Shown here piece by piece: positions 27,023-36,459 of a DNA stretch of 64,000 nt. The position numbers were made by a program, and so were the translations under genes. Position 1 is the stretch's first letter. The number at the start of each line of letters is the position of its first letter. The notes beneath the pieces are model-generated. The model saw only the letters and a program-made list of their open reading frames with translations. It was not told the origin of the DNA and made no database searches. The stretch comes from Cauispirillum nitrogeniifigens (GTDB lineage Bacteria; Pseudomonadota; Alphaproteobacteria; Rhodospirillales; Rhodospirillaceae), in assembly GCF_049800675.1 (NCBI RefSeq), contig NZ_JBLOOT010000003.1:186001-250000 (forward strand). Direction: 5' to 3'.

Positions 27023-27981
27023 GCGGACGGCGACTCCAGGATTTCCAGCATTGCACCCGTGACCTCGCGCGGCGTCAAGGCATCCAGGCAGGCGCCCGGA
27101 GTACCGCGCGGGCACACCACGGCCGGCGCCCCGACGCGGCCGCAGGACACGCAGTCCAGATCGCCCCGCAGCACCCGGCCGGGAACGTCCCGCCAGGGCG
27201 GGTCCCACGCCCGCGCCGACGGCCCGGCCACCGCCACCCACGGCACGCCGAGGGCCGCGGCCAGATGCAGCGGCCCGGAGTGGTTGCCCACGACGCCGCG
27301 CGCGCCGGCCATCACGCCAGCCAGCCCGGCCAACGTCAGGCCGGACGGGCCGTCGATCAGCAGCCACGGCAGGCCGGTCGCCTCCGACAGCATCCGGGCC
27401 GCCGCCGTGAAGCGGTCGACGCCCCACCGCTGCAAGGCCCCGGCGGCGCCGGAATGGACGATCCCGTAGGGGCCGCTCACCCCGCGCCGCGCCAGCCACG
27501 GCACGGGCGCCTCCGTCACCGGCCGCACCCGGCGCGGCGGACCGGCCTGCGGGCACAGGCTCCGCACCAGCCGCTGCGCAAGGGCGTAGGGGCCGGCATC
27601 GGCGTCGAACGGCAGGCGCTCGCGCAGCAGCGCCTCGCCCCGCGCGATCCCGGCGGCAAAGCCGATGCGGCGGCGCGCTGTCAGCCGCGCCGCCAGATGC
27701 ACGGCGGAGCATTCGTCATGCGACAGCAACGCCACGTCGTGGCGGCCCAGCCGCCGGGCCAAGGCCGGCACGCGGCCCAGGCCCCCCGCCCCGGCCAGGG
27801 CGGCACGGTCGGCCGTCACCAGGCGAGGACCCGAAACGGCGGCGAAGACCTCCGCCCCGATGGCCGAGCACAGGACCGTCACGGCGGCGTCCGGCAAGCA
27901 GGCGCACAGGGCGGCCAGCGCCGGCAGGGCCGACAGGCTGTCGCCAAGCCCGCCGACCTTGCACACCAGGATGGCGGTCAT
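26986..27981 (-). CDS. Glycosyltransferase family 9 (heptosyltransferase-like)
   Basis: A 331-residue GT-B protein. The N-terminus ILVCKVGGLGDSLSALPAL and the donor-site stretch VGNHSGPLHLAAALGVP with the following W-x-P are hallmarks of the ADP-heptose:LPS heptosyltransferase family. Near the C-terminus lies a four-cysteine pattern (DCVSCG...VCPRGTPGACL) found in a subset of GT9 enzymes. In this locus it probably adds a sugar to the exopolysaccharide repeat unit; the donor is not known. ATGA overlap with the gene upstream, 37-bp overlap with the gene downstream. Confidence 0.87.
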   Translation of the reverse strand: MTAILVCKVGGLGDSLSALPALAALCACLPDAAVTVLCSAIGAEVFAAVSGPRLVTADRAALAGAGGLGRVPALARRLGRHDVALLSHDECSAVHLAARLTARRRIGFAAGIARGEALLRERLPFDADAGPYALAQRLVRSLCPQAGPPRRVRPVTEAPVPWLARRGVSGPYGIVHSGAAGALQRWGVDRFTAAARMLSEATGLPWLLIDGPSGLTLAGLAGVMAGARGVVGNHSGPLHLAAALGVPWVAVAGPSARAWDPPWRDVPGRVLRGDLDCVSCGRVGAPAVVCPRGTPGACLDALTPREVTGAMLEILESPSACPPRRLVPSAS

Positions 27982-29153
27982 CGCCGCGCCACTGCGCGGG
28001 CCAGCGCCACCACCCGCTCGGCCACCGCCTGCGGGCTGCGGGCGGCGGCGAGGTGGCGGCCGGCATCGGCACAGCGCTCGCGCAGGCCGGGGTCGGCGAG
28101 CAGGCGATCAAGCGCCCCGGCGGTCGCCTCCACCCCGCGCGCGGCAAAGCCGGTGACGCCGCCGCGCAGCCACGCCTCCGACCCCGGAAACGGCGCGGCC
28201 ACCACCGGCACGCCGCTGGCCAGGGCCTCCCAGGCGACCAGGGCGTCGGTCTCGTAGAGCGACGGCAGGACCACCGCGTCGGCGATGCGGTAGAAGGGCG
28301 CGGTGTCGCGCTGCGGCCCCACGACGTGGACGCGGTCGTCGAGGCCCAGGCGCCGCGCCTCCGCCAGCAGGGCGCCACGCGGGCCGGGGCCGACCACCAG
28401 CAGGCCGGCGGGCTGCGACAGGGCGCCCATGGCCCGCAGCGCCACCGGCAGGCCCTTGCGCTGCCAGGCGCCGCCGACGAACAGCACCACCGGCCAGTGG
28501 GCGGGCCACCCGGCGGCGGTGCGGACGGCGGCCTCCAGTTCGGGCTCGCGGCCAGGGTGGAAGTGGTCGGTGTCGACGATGTTGGGCACCGCCTCCATCC
28601 CCGCGTGGATACCGAACCGCGACCGCAGGCGCCCGGCCAGGGCATCGGACACCGGCAGCAGATGCGGCCCCTGCCCCCGCGCCGCACGCCCGTAGGCCCA
28701 TTCCTCCAGCGGCGCGGCGAGGCCGTGGCGCAGGTGGTCGTGCCACAGCCGGGCGCGCAGCCGCCAGTCCATGGGCGGCGGCACGCCGGCCACCGACTCC
28801 CGCCAGTCGAGGGACAGGAAGTGCACCGCCGCCAGGTCGCCGCCACCAAACAGCGGACTGCCGAGGTAGACCACTTCGGTGCCCGGTGCCGGCCGGCGCG
28901 CCCGGCGGTAGAGGCTCCACGCCAGCCGGAAGCTGAGGAACTCCAGCGACAGGCGCCACACTGGGATGGCCGGCAGCCGGACCACGTCGACCGCCGGCGG
29001 CAGGTCCACCCGGCGCGGGCCGGTGACGAGGCGCACGCCGACGTCGTCGCGGGCGGCCAGGGCCGTGACCAGCCGATGCACGGCGGCATGATGGCCCGAC
29101 CGCCACGGCCGCAGGTCCGGGTGAACGACGGAGATGGTCAGCGGCGCGTTCAT
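27978..29153 (-). CDS. Glycosyltransferase family 4 protein
   Basis: A 391-residue GT-B glycosyltransferase. The acceptor domain begins ISVVHPDLRPWRSGHHAAVH; the donor domain has VVLFVGGAWQRKGLPVALRAM and PSLYETDALVAWEALASGVPVVA, which holds the E-x7-E motif. It probably extends the lipid-linked repeat unit in the cytoplasm. Both ends overlap its neighbours by ATGA, so translation along the operon is coupled. Confidence 0.88.
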   Translation of the reverse strand: MNAPLTISVVHPDLRPWRSGHHAAVHRLVTALAARDDVGVRLVTGPRRVDLPPAVDVVRLPAIPVWRLSLEFLSFRLAWSLYRRARRPAPGTEVVYLGSPLFGGGDLAAVHFLSLDWRESVAGVPPPMDWRLRARLWHDHLRHGLAAPLEEWAYGRAARGQGPHLLPVSDALAGRLRSRFGIHAGMEAVPNIVDTDHFHPGREPELEAAVRTAAGWPAHWPVVLFVGGAWQRKGLPVALRAMGALSQPAGLLVVGPGPRGALLAEARRLGLDDRVHVVGPQRDTAPFYRIADAVVLPSLYETDALVAWEALASGVPVVAAPFPGSEAWLRGGVTGFAARGVEATAGALDRLLADPGLRERCADAGRHLAAARSPQAVAERVVALARAVARR

Positions 29154-30532
29154 GCCCCTGTCTCCAAAGGCCGCCGCGCCGCGTGGCCCGGCACCGCCAG
29201 AACCGCAGGGGCACGGGCCACGGCGACGCCCAGCAGGCCCCACGTCAGGGTCTGCAACAGCGCCGACTTGGCACCCAGCACGGCAGCGACGGCGAAAAAG
29301 GCGAGGCAGAAGGCCAGCGCCGCCGCCCGTAGCGGATCGCCCTGCGCCGCGCCGCCGCGTAGCGCGAGGCCCAGCGGCAGCAGGGTCAGCGCGACCAGCA
29401 CCAGCCCGCCGTCCTGGATCAGGTCGAACAGCCGCGAGTGATGGGCGATGCCCGGCACCGGCGGCGCGAACCCGAACTTGCCGGCGGCCGACCCGTGGGC
29501 GCCGAAGCCTTCCCCCAGCAGCAGGATGGCCGGGTCGTCGGCGAGCCGGCCGAGGTAGGCACTCTGGGCCTCCAGCCGCTCGCCATAGGTGCCGGTGACG
29601 AAGGCGCGGCCGATCAGGCTGCCGCTGTCCGCCAGGGACGGCGCCAGGACCAGGAACGCCGCCCCTGCGGCAATCAGGGCGGCGCCCAGCAGGCCGAGGC
29701 GCGCCGCCCGCCGCGTGCTCCCCGGCGTGGCGAGCACCCCCTGGAGCACGGCGCCGAGGGCCAGGACCAGCCAGGTGAAGCGCACCACGCTCAGCAGCAC
29801 GCCCAGGACGCACAGCAGCGGCAGCGGCCGCAACCAGGCGCGGGCGCCGCCTCCCCGCGCGGCCACCGCCAGCAGGGCGACGGCGGCCAGGAAAACGCCG
29901 AAGTCGGTGCCGTTGCCGAAGAAGCCGTAGGGGCGGATCCAGCCGGCCTCCAGGTTGCCCAGCCCATGGGCGCCGGCCACCACCTCGGCCCCGGTGGCCA
30001 GGACCGACCGGCCGGAGGCGATCCAGGCCACGTCGACGGCCAGCGGCCCGGCGACCGCCTGCCACAGGGCGACGGCCACGGCAGCGGCGGCCAGTCCCGC
30101 CAGGATGCCCGGCCGCTCCAGGGCAGTGGGGCCGTTGAGGCGGGCCAGGGCATAGGCGCAGAGGTAGAAGTATTCGTCCTTCCAGTGGGCGGCGCGGACC
30201 TCCAGCGGCACGCGGAGGTCGCCAACCGCCAGCCCGATACTGACCAGCAGCAGCGCCACCACCGCCGCGTCGGCGGCATGCAGGCGCGGCGGCCCGCAAG
30301 GACGGGCGGCGCTCATCATCACCAGCAGCGCCAGCACCAGATCGCCCAGCAGGATCAGGCCGAACCATGCCGCCGGATCGTCGGCCAGCGCGGGGTCCAG
30401 GAACAGCAGCCGGCGCAGACCGTAGTTGCCGGCGATGACCGCCAGCCCGCCCATCAGCCGCGCCCCCGGCCCGGTATAGGCGGCCACCAGCACCAGAGCG
30501 TGCAGGCCGCCGATGACCGCCAGCAGGATCAT
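29150..30532 (-). CDS. O-antigen polymerase/ligase-like membrane protein (Wzy candidate)
   Basis: A 460-residue integral membrane protein with about eleven hydrophobic helices and one long periplasmic loop late in the sequence (about residues 320-385), containing LLGEGFGAHGSAAGKFG and the HHSRLFDLIQDGGL stretch. That loop and the helix count fit the Wzy/WaaL superfamily. Its place between a flippase and glycosyltransferase genes makes a repeat-unit polymerase the most likely role. ATGA overlaps on both sides. Confidence 0.75.
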   Translation of the reverse strand: MILLAVIGGLHALVLVAAYTGPGARLMGGLAVIAGNYGLRRLLFLDPALADDPAAWFGLILLGDLVLALLVMMSAARPCGPPRLHAADAAVVALLLVSIGLAVGDLRVPLEVRAAHWKDEYFYLCAYALARLNGPTALERPGILAGLAAAAVAVALWQAVAGPLAVDVAWIASGRSVLATGAEVVAGAHGLGNLEAGWIRPYGFFGNGTDFGVFLAAVALLAVAARGGGARAWLRPLPLLCVLGVLLSVVRFTWLVLALGAVLQGVLATPGSTRRAARLGLLGAALIAAGAAFLVLAPSLADSGSLIGRAFVTGTYGERLEAQSAYLGRLADDPAILLLGEGFGAHGSAAGKFGFAPPVPGIAHHSRLFDLIQDGGLVLVALTLLPLGLALRGGAAQGDPLRAAALAFCLAFFAVAAVLGAKSALLQTLTWGLLGVAVARAPAVLAVPGHAARRPLETGA

Positions 30533-31770
30533 GCCGCGCTCTCCGCCAGCCGCCGCCGGGGCATTTCCCCACCCAGGCCCAGCGCCACCATCTGCGCCGC
30601 GATGTCGACGCCGCGCGCGGCCAGCAGGGCCAGTGCCGCGCCGGTCACGCCCAGCACCGGCACCAGCGCCAGGGAGGCGGCCACTCCGGCCGCCGCGCCA
30701 AGCGTGGCGGCCACGGCGATAGGCCGGGCGCGGCGGACCGCCCGCAGGGCCATCGCCGGCCCGGCGCCGACCGCCCCCAGCAGAGAGACGGCGGCAAGGA
30801 TGGGCAGGGCGGCGGCGGCCGGGCCGGCGTAGTCCGGTGCCAGCAGGACGGCCGCCAGGACATCCGGCGCCGCCGCCAGCGCCGCCAGCCAGGGCACCGC
30901 CAGCAGCGCGATCAGGCCGCCCCAGCGCAGCGACTCGCCGCGCACGTCGGCGTGGCGGGCGGCGGCGGCCAGACGCGGCTGGGCGACGGCACCAACGGCG
31001 GCGGCGACATGGCTGACCGGCAGGACCAGCAGGACCAGCGCGCGCAGGGCTCCGGCCGCCGCCTCCCCGTCCAGCACCGCCAACGCCACCACCGGCCCCT
31101 GCGTCGCCGCCAACCACGGGCCGGCGGAGAGCAGCAGCCAGCCGCCCATCCGCCCGTGGTGGGCAATGGCGGCCCGCAGCACACCCGCCGGGGGGCAGCG
31201 CCATTGGCCGCGCATCCCGACCATCCCGCCGACCACGGAGCCGGCGGCCAGGGCGCCCAGGAACCCTTCCGCGCTGGTGGCCGGCATGGCCAGGAGGAGG
31301 CTCACGGCGGCGGCGACCGCCACGGCCGCGGCGGCCCGACGCGGGCGGCGATGCAGGTGAGCCACCCGGCGGGCGAGGATCAGCAGCCCCGGCCCCGTCG
31401 CTCCGGCCACCCCCAGCAGCACCGCGCCGGCCAGTCCGCCGAGTCCCGTGCCAGCCCAGGCGGCCAGCCCGGCGGCCAGGGACAGCAGCGCCCACAGCGC
31501 GACAGCCGCGCCCACCGTCGCCGGCCGCGCCCGGCCGCGCGCCGTCAACGGATCGAGCACGATCGCCATGTGCACCGCCAGCCCGGCGGCCAGCCCCCCG
31601 GCCATCAGTGCCAGACGCCCGTGCTCCGCCAGCGGCAGTTCGCGCACGGCGGCAAGACCCAGGAGCAGCGGGAAGACGGCCGCCAGTCCCTGCTCCAGCG
31701 CAGCCCAGGCCAGGGGCACCCCGGCATGGGCCAGGAGACCACGCCCGGCCCAGGATGACGTGCGCGCCAT
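30529..31770 (-). CDS. Polysaccharide flippase-like membrane protein (Wzx candidate)
   Basis: A 413-residue membrane protein with about twelve hydrophobic segments and an Ala/Leu-rich composition, matching the MOP (Wzx/MVIM) flippase fold. It has no short diagnostic motif, so the call rests on topology and context: it heads the five-gene minus-strand operon of glycosyltransferases and a polymerase. It would move undecaprenyl-linked repeat units across the inner membrane. The 216-bp gap to the divergent tyrosine-kinase gene is AT-richer than its surroundings and must hold both promoters. Confidence 0.7.
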   Translation of the reverse strand: MARTSSWAGRGLLAHAGVPLAWAALEQGLAAVFPLLLGLAAVRELPLAEHGRLALMAGGLAAGLAVHMAIVLDPLTARGRARPATVGAAVALWALLSLAAGLAAWAGTGLGGLAGAVLLGVAGATGPGLLILARRVAHLHRRPRRAAAAVAVAAAVSLLLAMPATSAEGFLGALAAGSVVGGMVGMRGQWRCPPAGVLRAAIAHHGRMGGWLLLSAGPWLAATQGPVVALAVLDGEAAAGALRALVLLVLPVSHVAAAVGAVAQPRLAAAARHADVRGESLRWGGLIALLAVPWLAALAAAPDVLAAVLLAPDYAGPAAAALPILAAVSLLGAVGAGPAMALRAVRRARPIAVAATLGAAAGVAASLALVPVLGVTGAALALLAARGVDIAAQMVALGLGGEMPRRRLAESAA

Positions 31771-31986
31771 GACTGCCCCTCCCCTTGGACACGTACACCC
31801 GTTCTACTTGCTTTCCATAAGACGGTCTACGTGCGGATAATTTTCCCTACGATCTACGACCTCCACGCGCAGTAGGCGCACATTTCCTGAATTGCCCGGA
31901 ATGATAATACCTCTGGTAGAACTGCAATGTTCTTTTCCCTCCACATCACCACGTGCTAAGGAGGAAACCGGGGAGGGGGACATGCC

Positions 31987-34107
31987 ATGACTACGAACAG
32001 CCGCGCCTATCCCGACGGCACCTCCGACCTGGACCTGGAGCAGGTCCTGCGCACGCTGTGGCGGCGGCGCGGCATCCTCCTGGCGGGGGTCGCCGGCTCG
32101 GCAGCGCTGGCGTTGCTGGTGGTGTTCCAGGTGCCGCCCCTCTACACCGCCACCAGCCTGGTGATGCTGGACGCCCGCGCGCCGCTGGTGATGGAGGCGG
32201 CCGAGGTGGTGCCGGCCCTGGGCGTGGACTCCCCCATGGTGCACAGCGAAGTGGAGGTCCTGCGGTCGCGCGCCCTGGCCGAGGCAGTGGTCGAGGCCGA
32301 GGATCTGGCCGCCGACCCCGAGTTCAATCCCGCCCTGACGCCGCCGGCCCTGTGGCGCATCGCCTTCGGCCTCGACCAGCCGGACGCGGCCGAAGCGCCC
32401 TTGGCCCGCGAGCGCGTGGTCGAGGCGTTCCGTGAGGCATTGCGGGTGGAGGCCGTGAACCGCTCGCTGGTGGTGGCCGTGCGCGTCACCTCCCGCAACG
32501 CCGCCAAGGCCGCACACCTGGCCGACGCGGTGGCCGGCCTGTACCTGGAGCGTCAGGTCCGGGCCAAGCTGTCGGCCACGCGGGGAGCGGCGGACTGGCT
32601 GGCCGGGCGGGTCGAAACCCTGCGCCGCGACGCCACCGAGGCCGAGGCCGCCGTCGCCGCCTACCGCGCCCGCCACGGCCTGGGGCAGGAGCGCGAGACG
32701 TCGCTGGCGGCCGAGGAACGCACCCGCCTGACCACAGCCCTGGCCGACGCCCGCGCCGCCCGCGCCGACGCCGAGGCCCGCCACCGCCGCCTGCGCGATG
32801 CCCTACGGGACACGCCGGCCGCCGTCGCCGAGGTTCTCTCCTCCCCCGTCGTCCAGCGCCTGCGCGAGCAGGAGGCGCAGATCGGCCGCACCCTGGCCGA
32901 TCTGTCGGCGCGCTACGGCCCGCTGCATCCCCGGCTGGCGGAAACCCGTGCCGAGTTGGAGGATCTGCGGCGGCGCATCGGTGCCGAGGTCGGCCGTATC
33001 GCCGACAGCGTCGCCGACGAAGCACGGGTCGCCCGTGCCCGCGAACAGGCCCTGGCGGACGGGCTGGCGGCCCTGGAGCGGCGGCGCGCCGGGGAGGGCG
33101 CTGCCTCGGCGGCGCTGCTGTCCCTGGAGGGCGAGGCCGCCGCCGCCCGCGCCCTGCATGAGAGCTTCCTGCGCCGCCTCAAGGAGGCCAGCGAGCAGGT
33201 GGCCTTGCAGGCGCCCGACGCCCGCGTCGTCTCGCCGGCGGCCGTGCCGGTGCGGCCCAGTTGGCCGCGCAAGACGCTGGTGGTCGCCGCCGCCGGCGGC
33301 GTCGGGCTGCTGCTGGCCCTGACCCTGGTGTTCGTGCTGGAACGGCTGGACCGGGGCCTGCGCCGGCCCGAGGACGCCGAGCGCCGCCTCGGCCGCCCGG
33401 CGGTCGGCCAGATGCCGCTGCTGCGAAAGGGCGTGGCGGACGCCGTGGCGACCGAAGAAATGCGCCAGATCCGCACCGCGCTGGGCCTGCTGCCCGGCGC
33501 CCGTCCGCCGCAGGTGGTGGCGGTGACGTCCTCCGTGCCCGGCGAGGGCAAGACGACCCTGTGCCTGTGGCTGGCGCGCACGGCGGCGGCCGGCGGCAAG
33601 CGGGTGGCGCTGGTCGACGCCGACCTGCGCCGGCCGCGCCTGGGGGAACTGGCCGGCGCCACCGACGGACCGGAACTGGCCGCAGTGCTGGCCGGCGAGG
33701 CGACGCTGGCGGACGCCTTGCGTCCCGGCCCGGCCGAGGGCCTGAGCGTCCTGCCCGGCCGCGCCCTGGGCGGCGCCGCTGGCGATATCCTGGGCGGCCC
33801 GGCGATGCGGCGCCTGATCGACGCCCTGCGCGAAGACTTCGATCTGGTGGTGGTGGACACGCCGCCGGTTCTGCCGGTGGCCGATGCCCGTGTCCTGGCA
33901 CCGCTGGCCGACGCGGTGCTGTTTGCCGTGCGGTGGGAAAAGACGCCCGACCATGTCGCCCGCGAGGGCCTGGAGCGGCTGGCCGCCGCCGGCCCGGCGC
34001 CGCTGGTGGTGTTGACCCAGGTCGACCTGAAGCGCCTGGCGTCCTATGGCTACGGCGGCTATGAGCGCTACTATGGGCGCCACGGCGGCTACCATGCGCA
34101 ACCGTGA
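31987..34107 (+). CDS. Wzc/GumC-type chain-length determinant with BY-kinase domain
   Basis: A 706-residue inner-membrane protein. Residues about 30-50 and 429-450 are the two transmembrane helices around a periplasmic Wzz domain and coiled coil. The C-terminal tyrosine kinase has Walker A SSVPGEGKTT near 514, Walker A' ALVDADLRRP near 541 and Walker B VVVDTPP near 621, and ends in a tyrosine cluster (YGYGGYERYYGRHGGY) for autophosphorylation. It controls polymer length and export with the Wza-like protein encoded at 35897-36436. A decoy ATG at 31982 runs into a stop after two codons; the GGGGAGGGGG site fits the ATG at 31987. Confidence 0.92.
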   Translation: MTTNSRAYPDGTSDLDLEQVLRTLWRRRGILLAGVAGSAALALLVVFQVPPLYTATSLVMLDARAPLVMEAAEVVPALGVDSPMVHSEVEVLRSRALAEAVVEAEDLAADPEFNPALTPPALWRIAFGLDQPDAAEAPLARERVVEAFREALRVEAVNRSLVVAVRVTSRNAAKAAHLADAVAGLYLERQVRAKLSATRGAADWLAGRVETLRRDATEAEAAVAAYRARHGLGQERETSLAAEERTRLTTALADARAARADAEARHRRLRDALRDTPAAVAEVLSSPVVQRLREQEAQIGRTLADLSARYGPLHPRLAETRAELEDLRRRIGAEVGRIADSVADEARVARAREQALADGLAALERRRAGEGAASAALLSLEGEAAAARALHESFLRRLKEASEQVALQAPDARVVSPAAVPVRPSWPRKTLVVAAAGGVGLLLALTLVFVLERLDRGLRRPEDAERRLGRPAVGQMPLLRKGVADAVATEEMRQIRTALGLLPGARPPQVVAVTSSVPGEGKTTLCLWLARTAAAGGKRVALVDADLRRPRLGELAGATDGPELAAVLAGEATLADALRPGPAEGLSVLPGRALGGAAGDILGGPAMRRLIDALREDFDLVVVDTPPVLPVADARVLAPLADAVLFAVRWEKTPDHVAREGLERLAAAGPAPLVVLTQVDLKRLASYGYGGYERYYGRHGGYHAQP

Positions 34108-34678
34108 GCAGCTGATTGCCGTCGCCCTGCTGGCGCTGGCCCTGCCGCGCCTGGGCGACGCCCTCGCCGAGCTTCCGGGGCGGCCGGTCCTGGAGGCGTT
34201 GGAGGCCGGCCGTCCGGTGAGCCGGCAAGCCCTGGAGATCCTGGCCGACAGCGCCGCCCGCGTCGACGGCCCCGACGCCCGCCGGGCCGAGGCGGCGGCC
34301 CTGCTACGCCTGGGCGACGAGCGGGCGGCGGCGGTTCTGGTGGCGGGTCTGGCCCGGTCCCCGGCCGATCCCTACGGCTGGCTGCGGCTGGCCCACGCCG
34401 ATCCGGCGCAGGCGCCGCGCGCTCTGGCCCTGTCGCTGCGCACCGGGCGGTGGGAACGGGACCTGGCCCTCGACCGGCTGAGCGTCGCCGCCGACCATTT
34501 CTCCGCCCTGGACGCCGCTACCCGGCGCGAGATCCTGGAGCAGGTGCGCTGGCTGTGGCGGCTCGATGCGCCGGCCCTGATGCGCGCCCTGCCGCCACCG
34601 GCGCACTGGCCGCTTTACCGGCGGGCGCTGTCGGGGCCGGCGCTGGAGACGGTGGCGGCGCGCGTGGGGATGGACTGA
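34094..34678 (+). CDS. Polysaccharide-locus protein of unknown function, helical repeats
   Basis: A 194-residue protein starting inside the last 14 bases of the tyrosine-kinase gene, so the two are coupled. It begins with a short hydrophobic stretch (LIAVALLALALP) and then Ala/Leu-rich helices with a TPR-like spacing (DPYGWLRLAHADP, WERDLALDRLSVAADHF). It could be a small periplasmic or membrane-attached accessory to export. Its 3' end overlaps the convergent ligase-like gene by 64 bp. Confidence 0.6.
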   Translation: MRNREQLIAVALLALALPRLGDALAELPGRPVLEALEAGRPVSRQALEILADSAARVDGPDARRAEAAALLRLGDERAAAVLVAGLARSPADPYGWLRLAHADPAQAPRALALSLRTGRWERDLALDRLSVAADHFSALDAATRREILEQVRWLWRLDAPALMRALPPPAHWPLYRRALSGPALETVAARVGMD

Positions 34679-35919
34679 GCCACGCCGATGCCCGCCAGCG
34701 CCGCCAGCCACAGGGCGTTGGCCGGCATCTGGAGGGTGAAGTCCACCGTCGCGTGGGCGGCCGCCTGCGCCAGGGCGGCAAGACCCAGGGCCGGATAGAC
34801 CCGGTGGCGCCGCCGCACCGCCACCCCCCGGCCGCACACGGCCGCCGCCATCGCCAGCGTACCGATCATCACCGCCGCCACCGGCACCCCCAGCTCGAAG
34901 GCGTTCTCCAGATAGCTGGAATGGGCCTTGTCCCAGTGCTGATCCAGGTCCGGCGGCCGATAGGCCGCAAAGGCGCGGTTGAAGCCTCCCAGGCCGTGCC
35001 CGGTCCAGGGCCGCTCGGCGATGGCGGCGGCGGCGGCGGCGTGTACCGGCGCCCGGTCGCCCGTCGACAGGTCGCTGGCCGCCAGCCGCCCGGCCACGCC
35101 ACTCCCGGCGGCCACCGCCAGCACGACCGCCACCCCCGCCCCCGCCGCGATGCCCGCCCACAGCCGCCGCGCCGGGGGCCGGCGGGCCAGCGCCACGGCG
35201 ACGGTCAGCACCACCAGCCCCAGCACCGCCGCGCCCACCCCGGCGCGCGAGCGGGTCAGCAGCAGGGCGGCGCCGCACAGCGCCACCGCCGCCCACGGCA
35301 GCCAGCGGAGGCGCCCTTGCGGCACGCGCTCCAGCAGCAGGGCGGTGGCGCAGAGCAGGCCGAAGCCGAACAGGGTCGCCGCCGCGTTGCGGTTGACGAA
35401 GGTTGCCGTCAGGCTGTCGTGGTAGGTCCACTTCTCCCACCACAGCACCCTGCCGAAGCCGCCCAGGTGCTCCACCAGGCCATAGGCGGCGATCGACGCC
35501 GCCGCGCCGGCCAGCACCCGCAGCAGACGATGGGCGTCCTCCACCCGTGCGGCCGCCCCCACCGCCAGCAGGAAGGCCGCCAGGTAGGCGAGCAGGCGCA
35601 AGGCCCCGTCCACCGCCTGCGCCGGGTCCACCGCCACGGCCCCGCCGCCGCCGACCTCCGCCCACAGGGGATGGTGCCAAGACGCCGGCGTCCACGGCGC
35701 GGCCTGGAGCAGCGCCCAGCCGACCACCACGAGCCACCCCGCCGCCAGTGCCCAGGCGCGGCGCGGCAGCGGCCCGCGCCCCGCCAGCAGCAGCGCCATT
35801 CCCAGGGCCACCGCCAGGGCCGCCCAGGCAAGCGGCCGGTTGCCGCCCAGGGGCACCGGCGCGGCGGCCAGAATGACCGCCAGGGGCAGCCAGCGGCTAG
35901 AACAGGCGCTGACGGACAC
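34615..35919 (-). CDS. O-antigen ligase-family (WaaL/Wzy-like) membrane protein
   Basis: A membrane protein of 434 residues if translation starts at the GTG at 35919, which follows GGGGGA and overlaps the Wza-like gene by 23 bp. About eleven helices flank a large periplasmic loop with RPWTGHGLGGFNRAF and a His in WDKAHSSYLENAFELG, the RPxxGxG and Hx-NxxE-type features of the Wzy_C/O-antigen ligase family. This is the second such protein in the locus, so it may be a ligase or alternative polymerase. The frame is open upstream to 36000, making the exact start uncertain. Confidence 0.75.
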   Translation of the reverse strand: MSVSACSSRWLPLAVILAAAPVPLGGNRPLAWAALAVALGMALLLAGRGPLPRRAWALAAGWLVVVGWALLQAAPWTPASWHHPLWAEVGGGGAVAVDPAQAVDGALRLLAYLAAFLLAVGAAARVEDAHRLLRVLAGAAASIAAYGLVEHLGGFGRVLWWEKWTYHDSLTATFVNRNAAATLFGFGLLCATALLLERVPQGRLRWLPWAAVALCGAALLLTRSRAGVGAAVLGLVVLTVAVALARRPPARRLWAGIAAGAGVAVVLAVAAGSGVAGRLAASDLSTGDRAPVHAAAAAAIAERPWTGHGLGGFNRAFAAYRPPDLDQHWDKAHSSYLENAFELGVPVAAVMIGTLAMAAAVCGRGVAVRRRHRVYPALGLAALAQAAAHATVDFTLQMPANALWLAALAGIGVAQSIPTRAATVSSAGPDSARR

Positions 35920-36436
35920 GGATGACGTCCCCCGGCCGCACGGGCGCTTCGATCGGCAGGACCACCGGGTCAGCACCGCCGCGCGTGACCTGGATGTCAT
36001 CCTCGTCGGCGCGATAGGTGAAGCCGCCGGCCACCGCCACCGCCCCCAGAACGGTCAGGCCATCGGCGAAGGGATAGGCGCCGGGGGTGCGCACCTCGCC
36101 CAGGATGTAGAACGGCCGGCGGTCGAGCACCTCCACGGCAACGCGCGGGTCGCGCAGGTAGCCGCCGGCGAAGCGGGCGGCGATGGCGCCCTCGGCCTGC
36201 GGCGCCGTCAGGCCGCCGACGGCAACGGGACCGACCAGCGGCAGGGCGATGCGGCCCTCGCCGTCGATGTTGAAGGTGCCCGACAGGTCTTCCTCGCCGA
36301 ACACCAGCACCCGCACCCGGTCCCCGGCGCCCAGCCGGTACGCCTCCTGCGCCGCCGCCCCCGCGAGGGCCGCCAGGATGATCCCCACTGCCACAACCAC
36401 GACGGCCAGCGCCCGCACTGACAAGGTTCGTCCCAT
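35897..36436 (-). CDS. Polysaccharide export protein, Wza/SLBB family
   Basis: A 179-residue secreted protein. A hydrophobic signal region (AVVVVAVGIILAALAGAAAQ) is followed by the export domain YRLGAGDRVRVLVFGEEDLSG and the repeats LPLVGPVAVGGLT and an SLBB-type segment FYILGEVRTPGAYPFADGL. Such small Wza relatives form the outer-membrane or periplasmic conduit with Wzc-type kinases. It lies between the beta-barrel gene (23 bp upstream) and the ligase-like gene (overlapping). Confidence 0.88.
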   Translation of the reverse strand: MGRTLSVRALAVVVVAVGIILAALAGAAAQEAYRLGAGDRVRVLVFGEEDLSGTFNIDGEGRIALPLVGPVAVGGLTAPQAEGAIAARFAGGYLRDPRVAVEVLDRRPFYILGEVRTPGAYPFADGLTVLGAVAVAGGFTYRADEDDIQVTRGGADPVVLPIEAPVRPGDVIRVRQRLF

Positions 36437-36459
36437 GGTCCCTCCCCTCCTCTCCTCGT

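Noticed and set aside
31982..31990. ATG at 31982 as start of the tyrosine-kinase gene
   Set aside because: It meets a stop after two codons; the ATG at 31987 opens the real frame.
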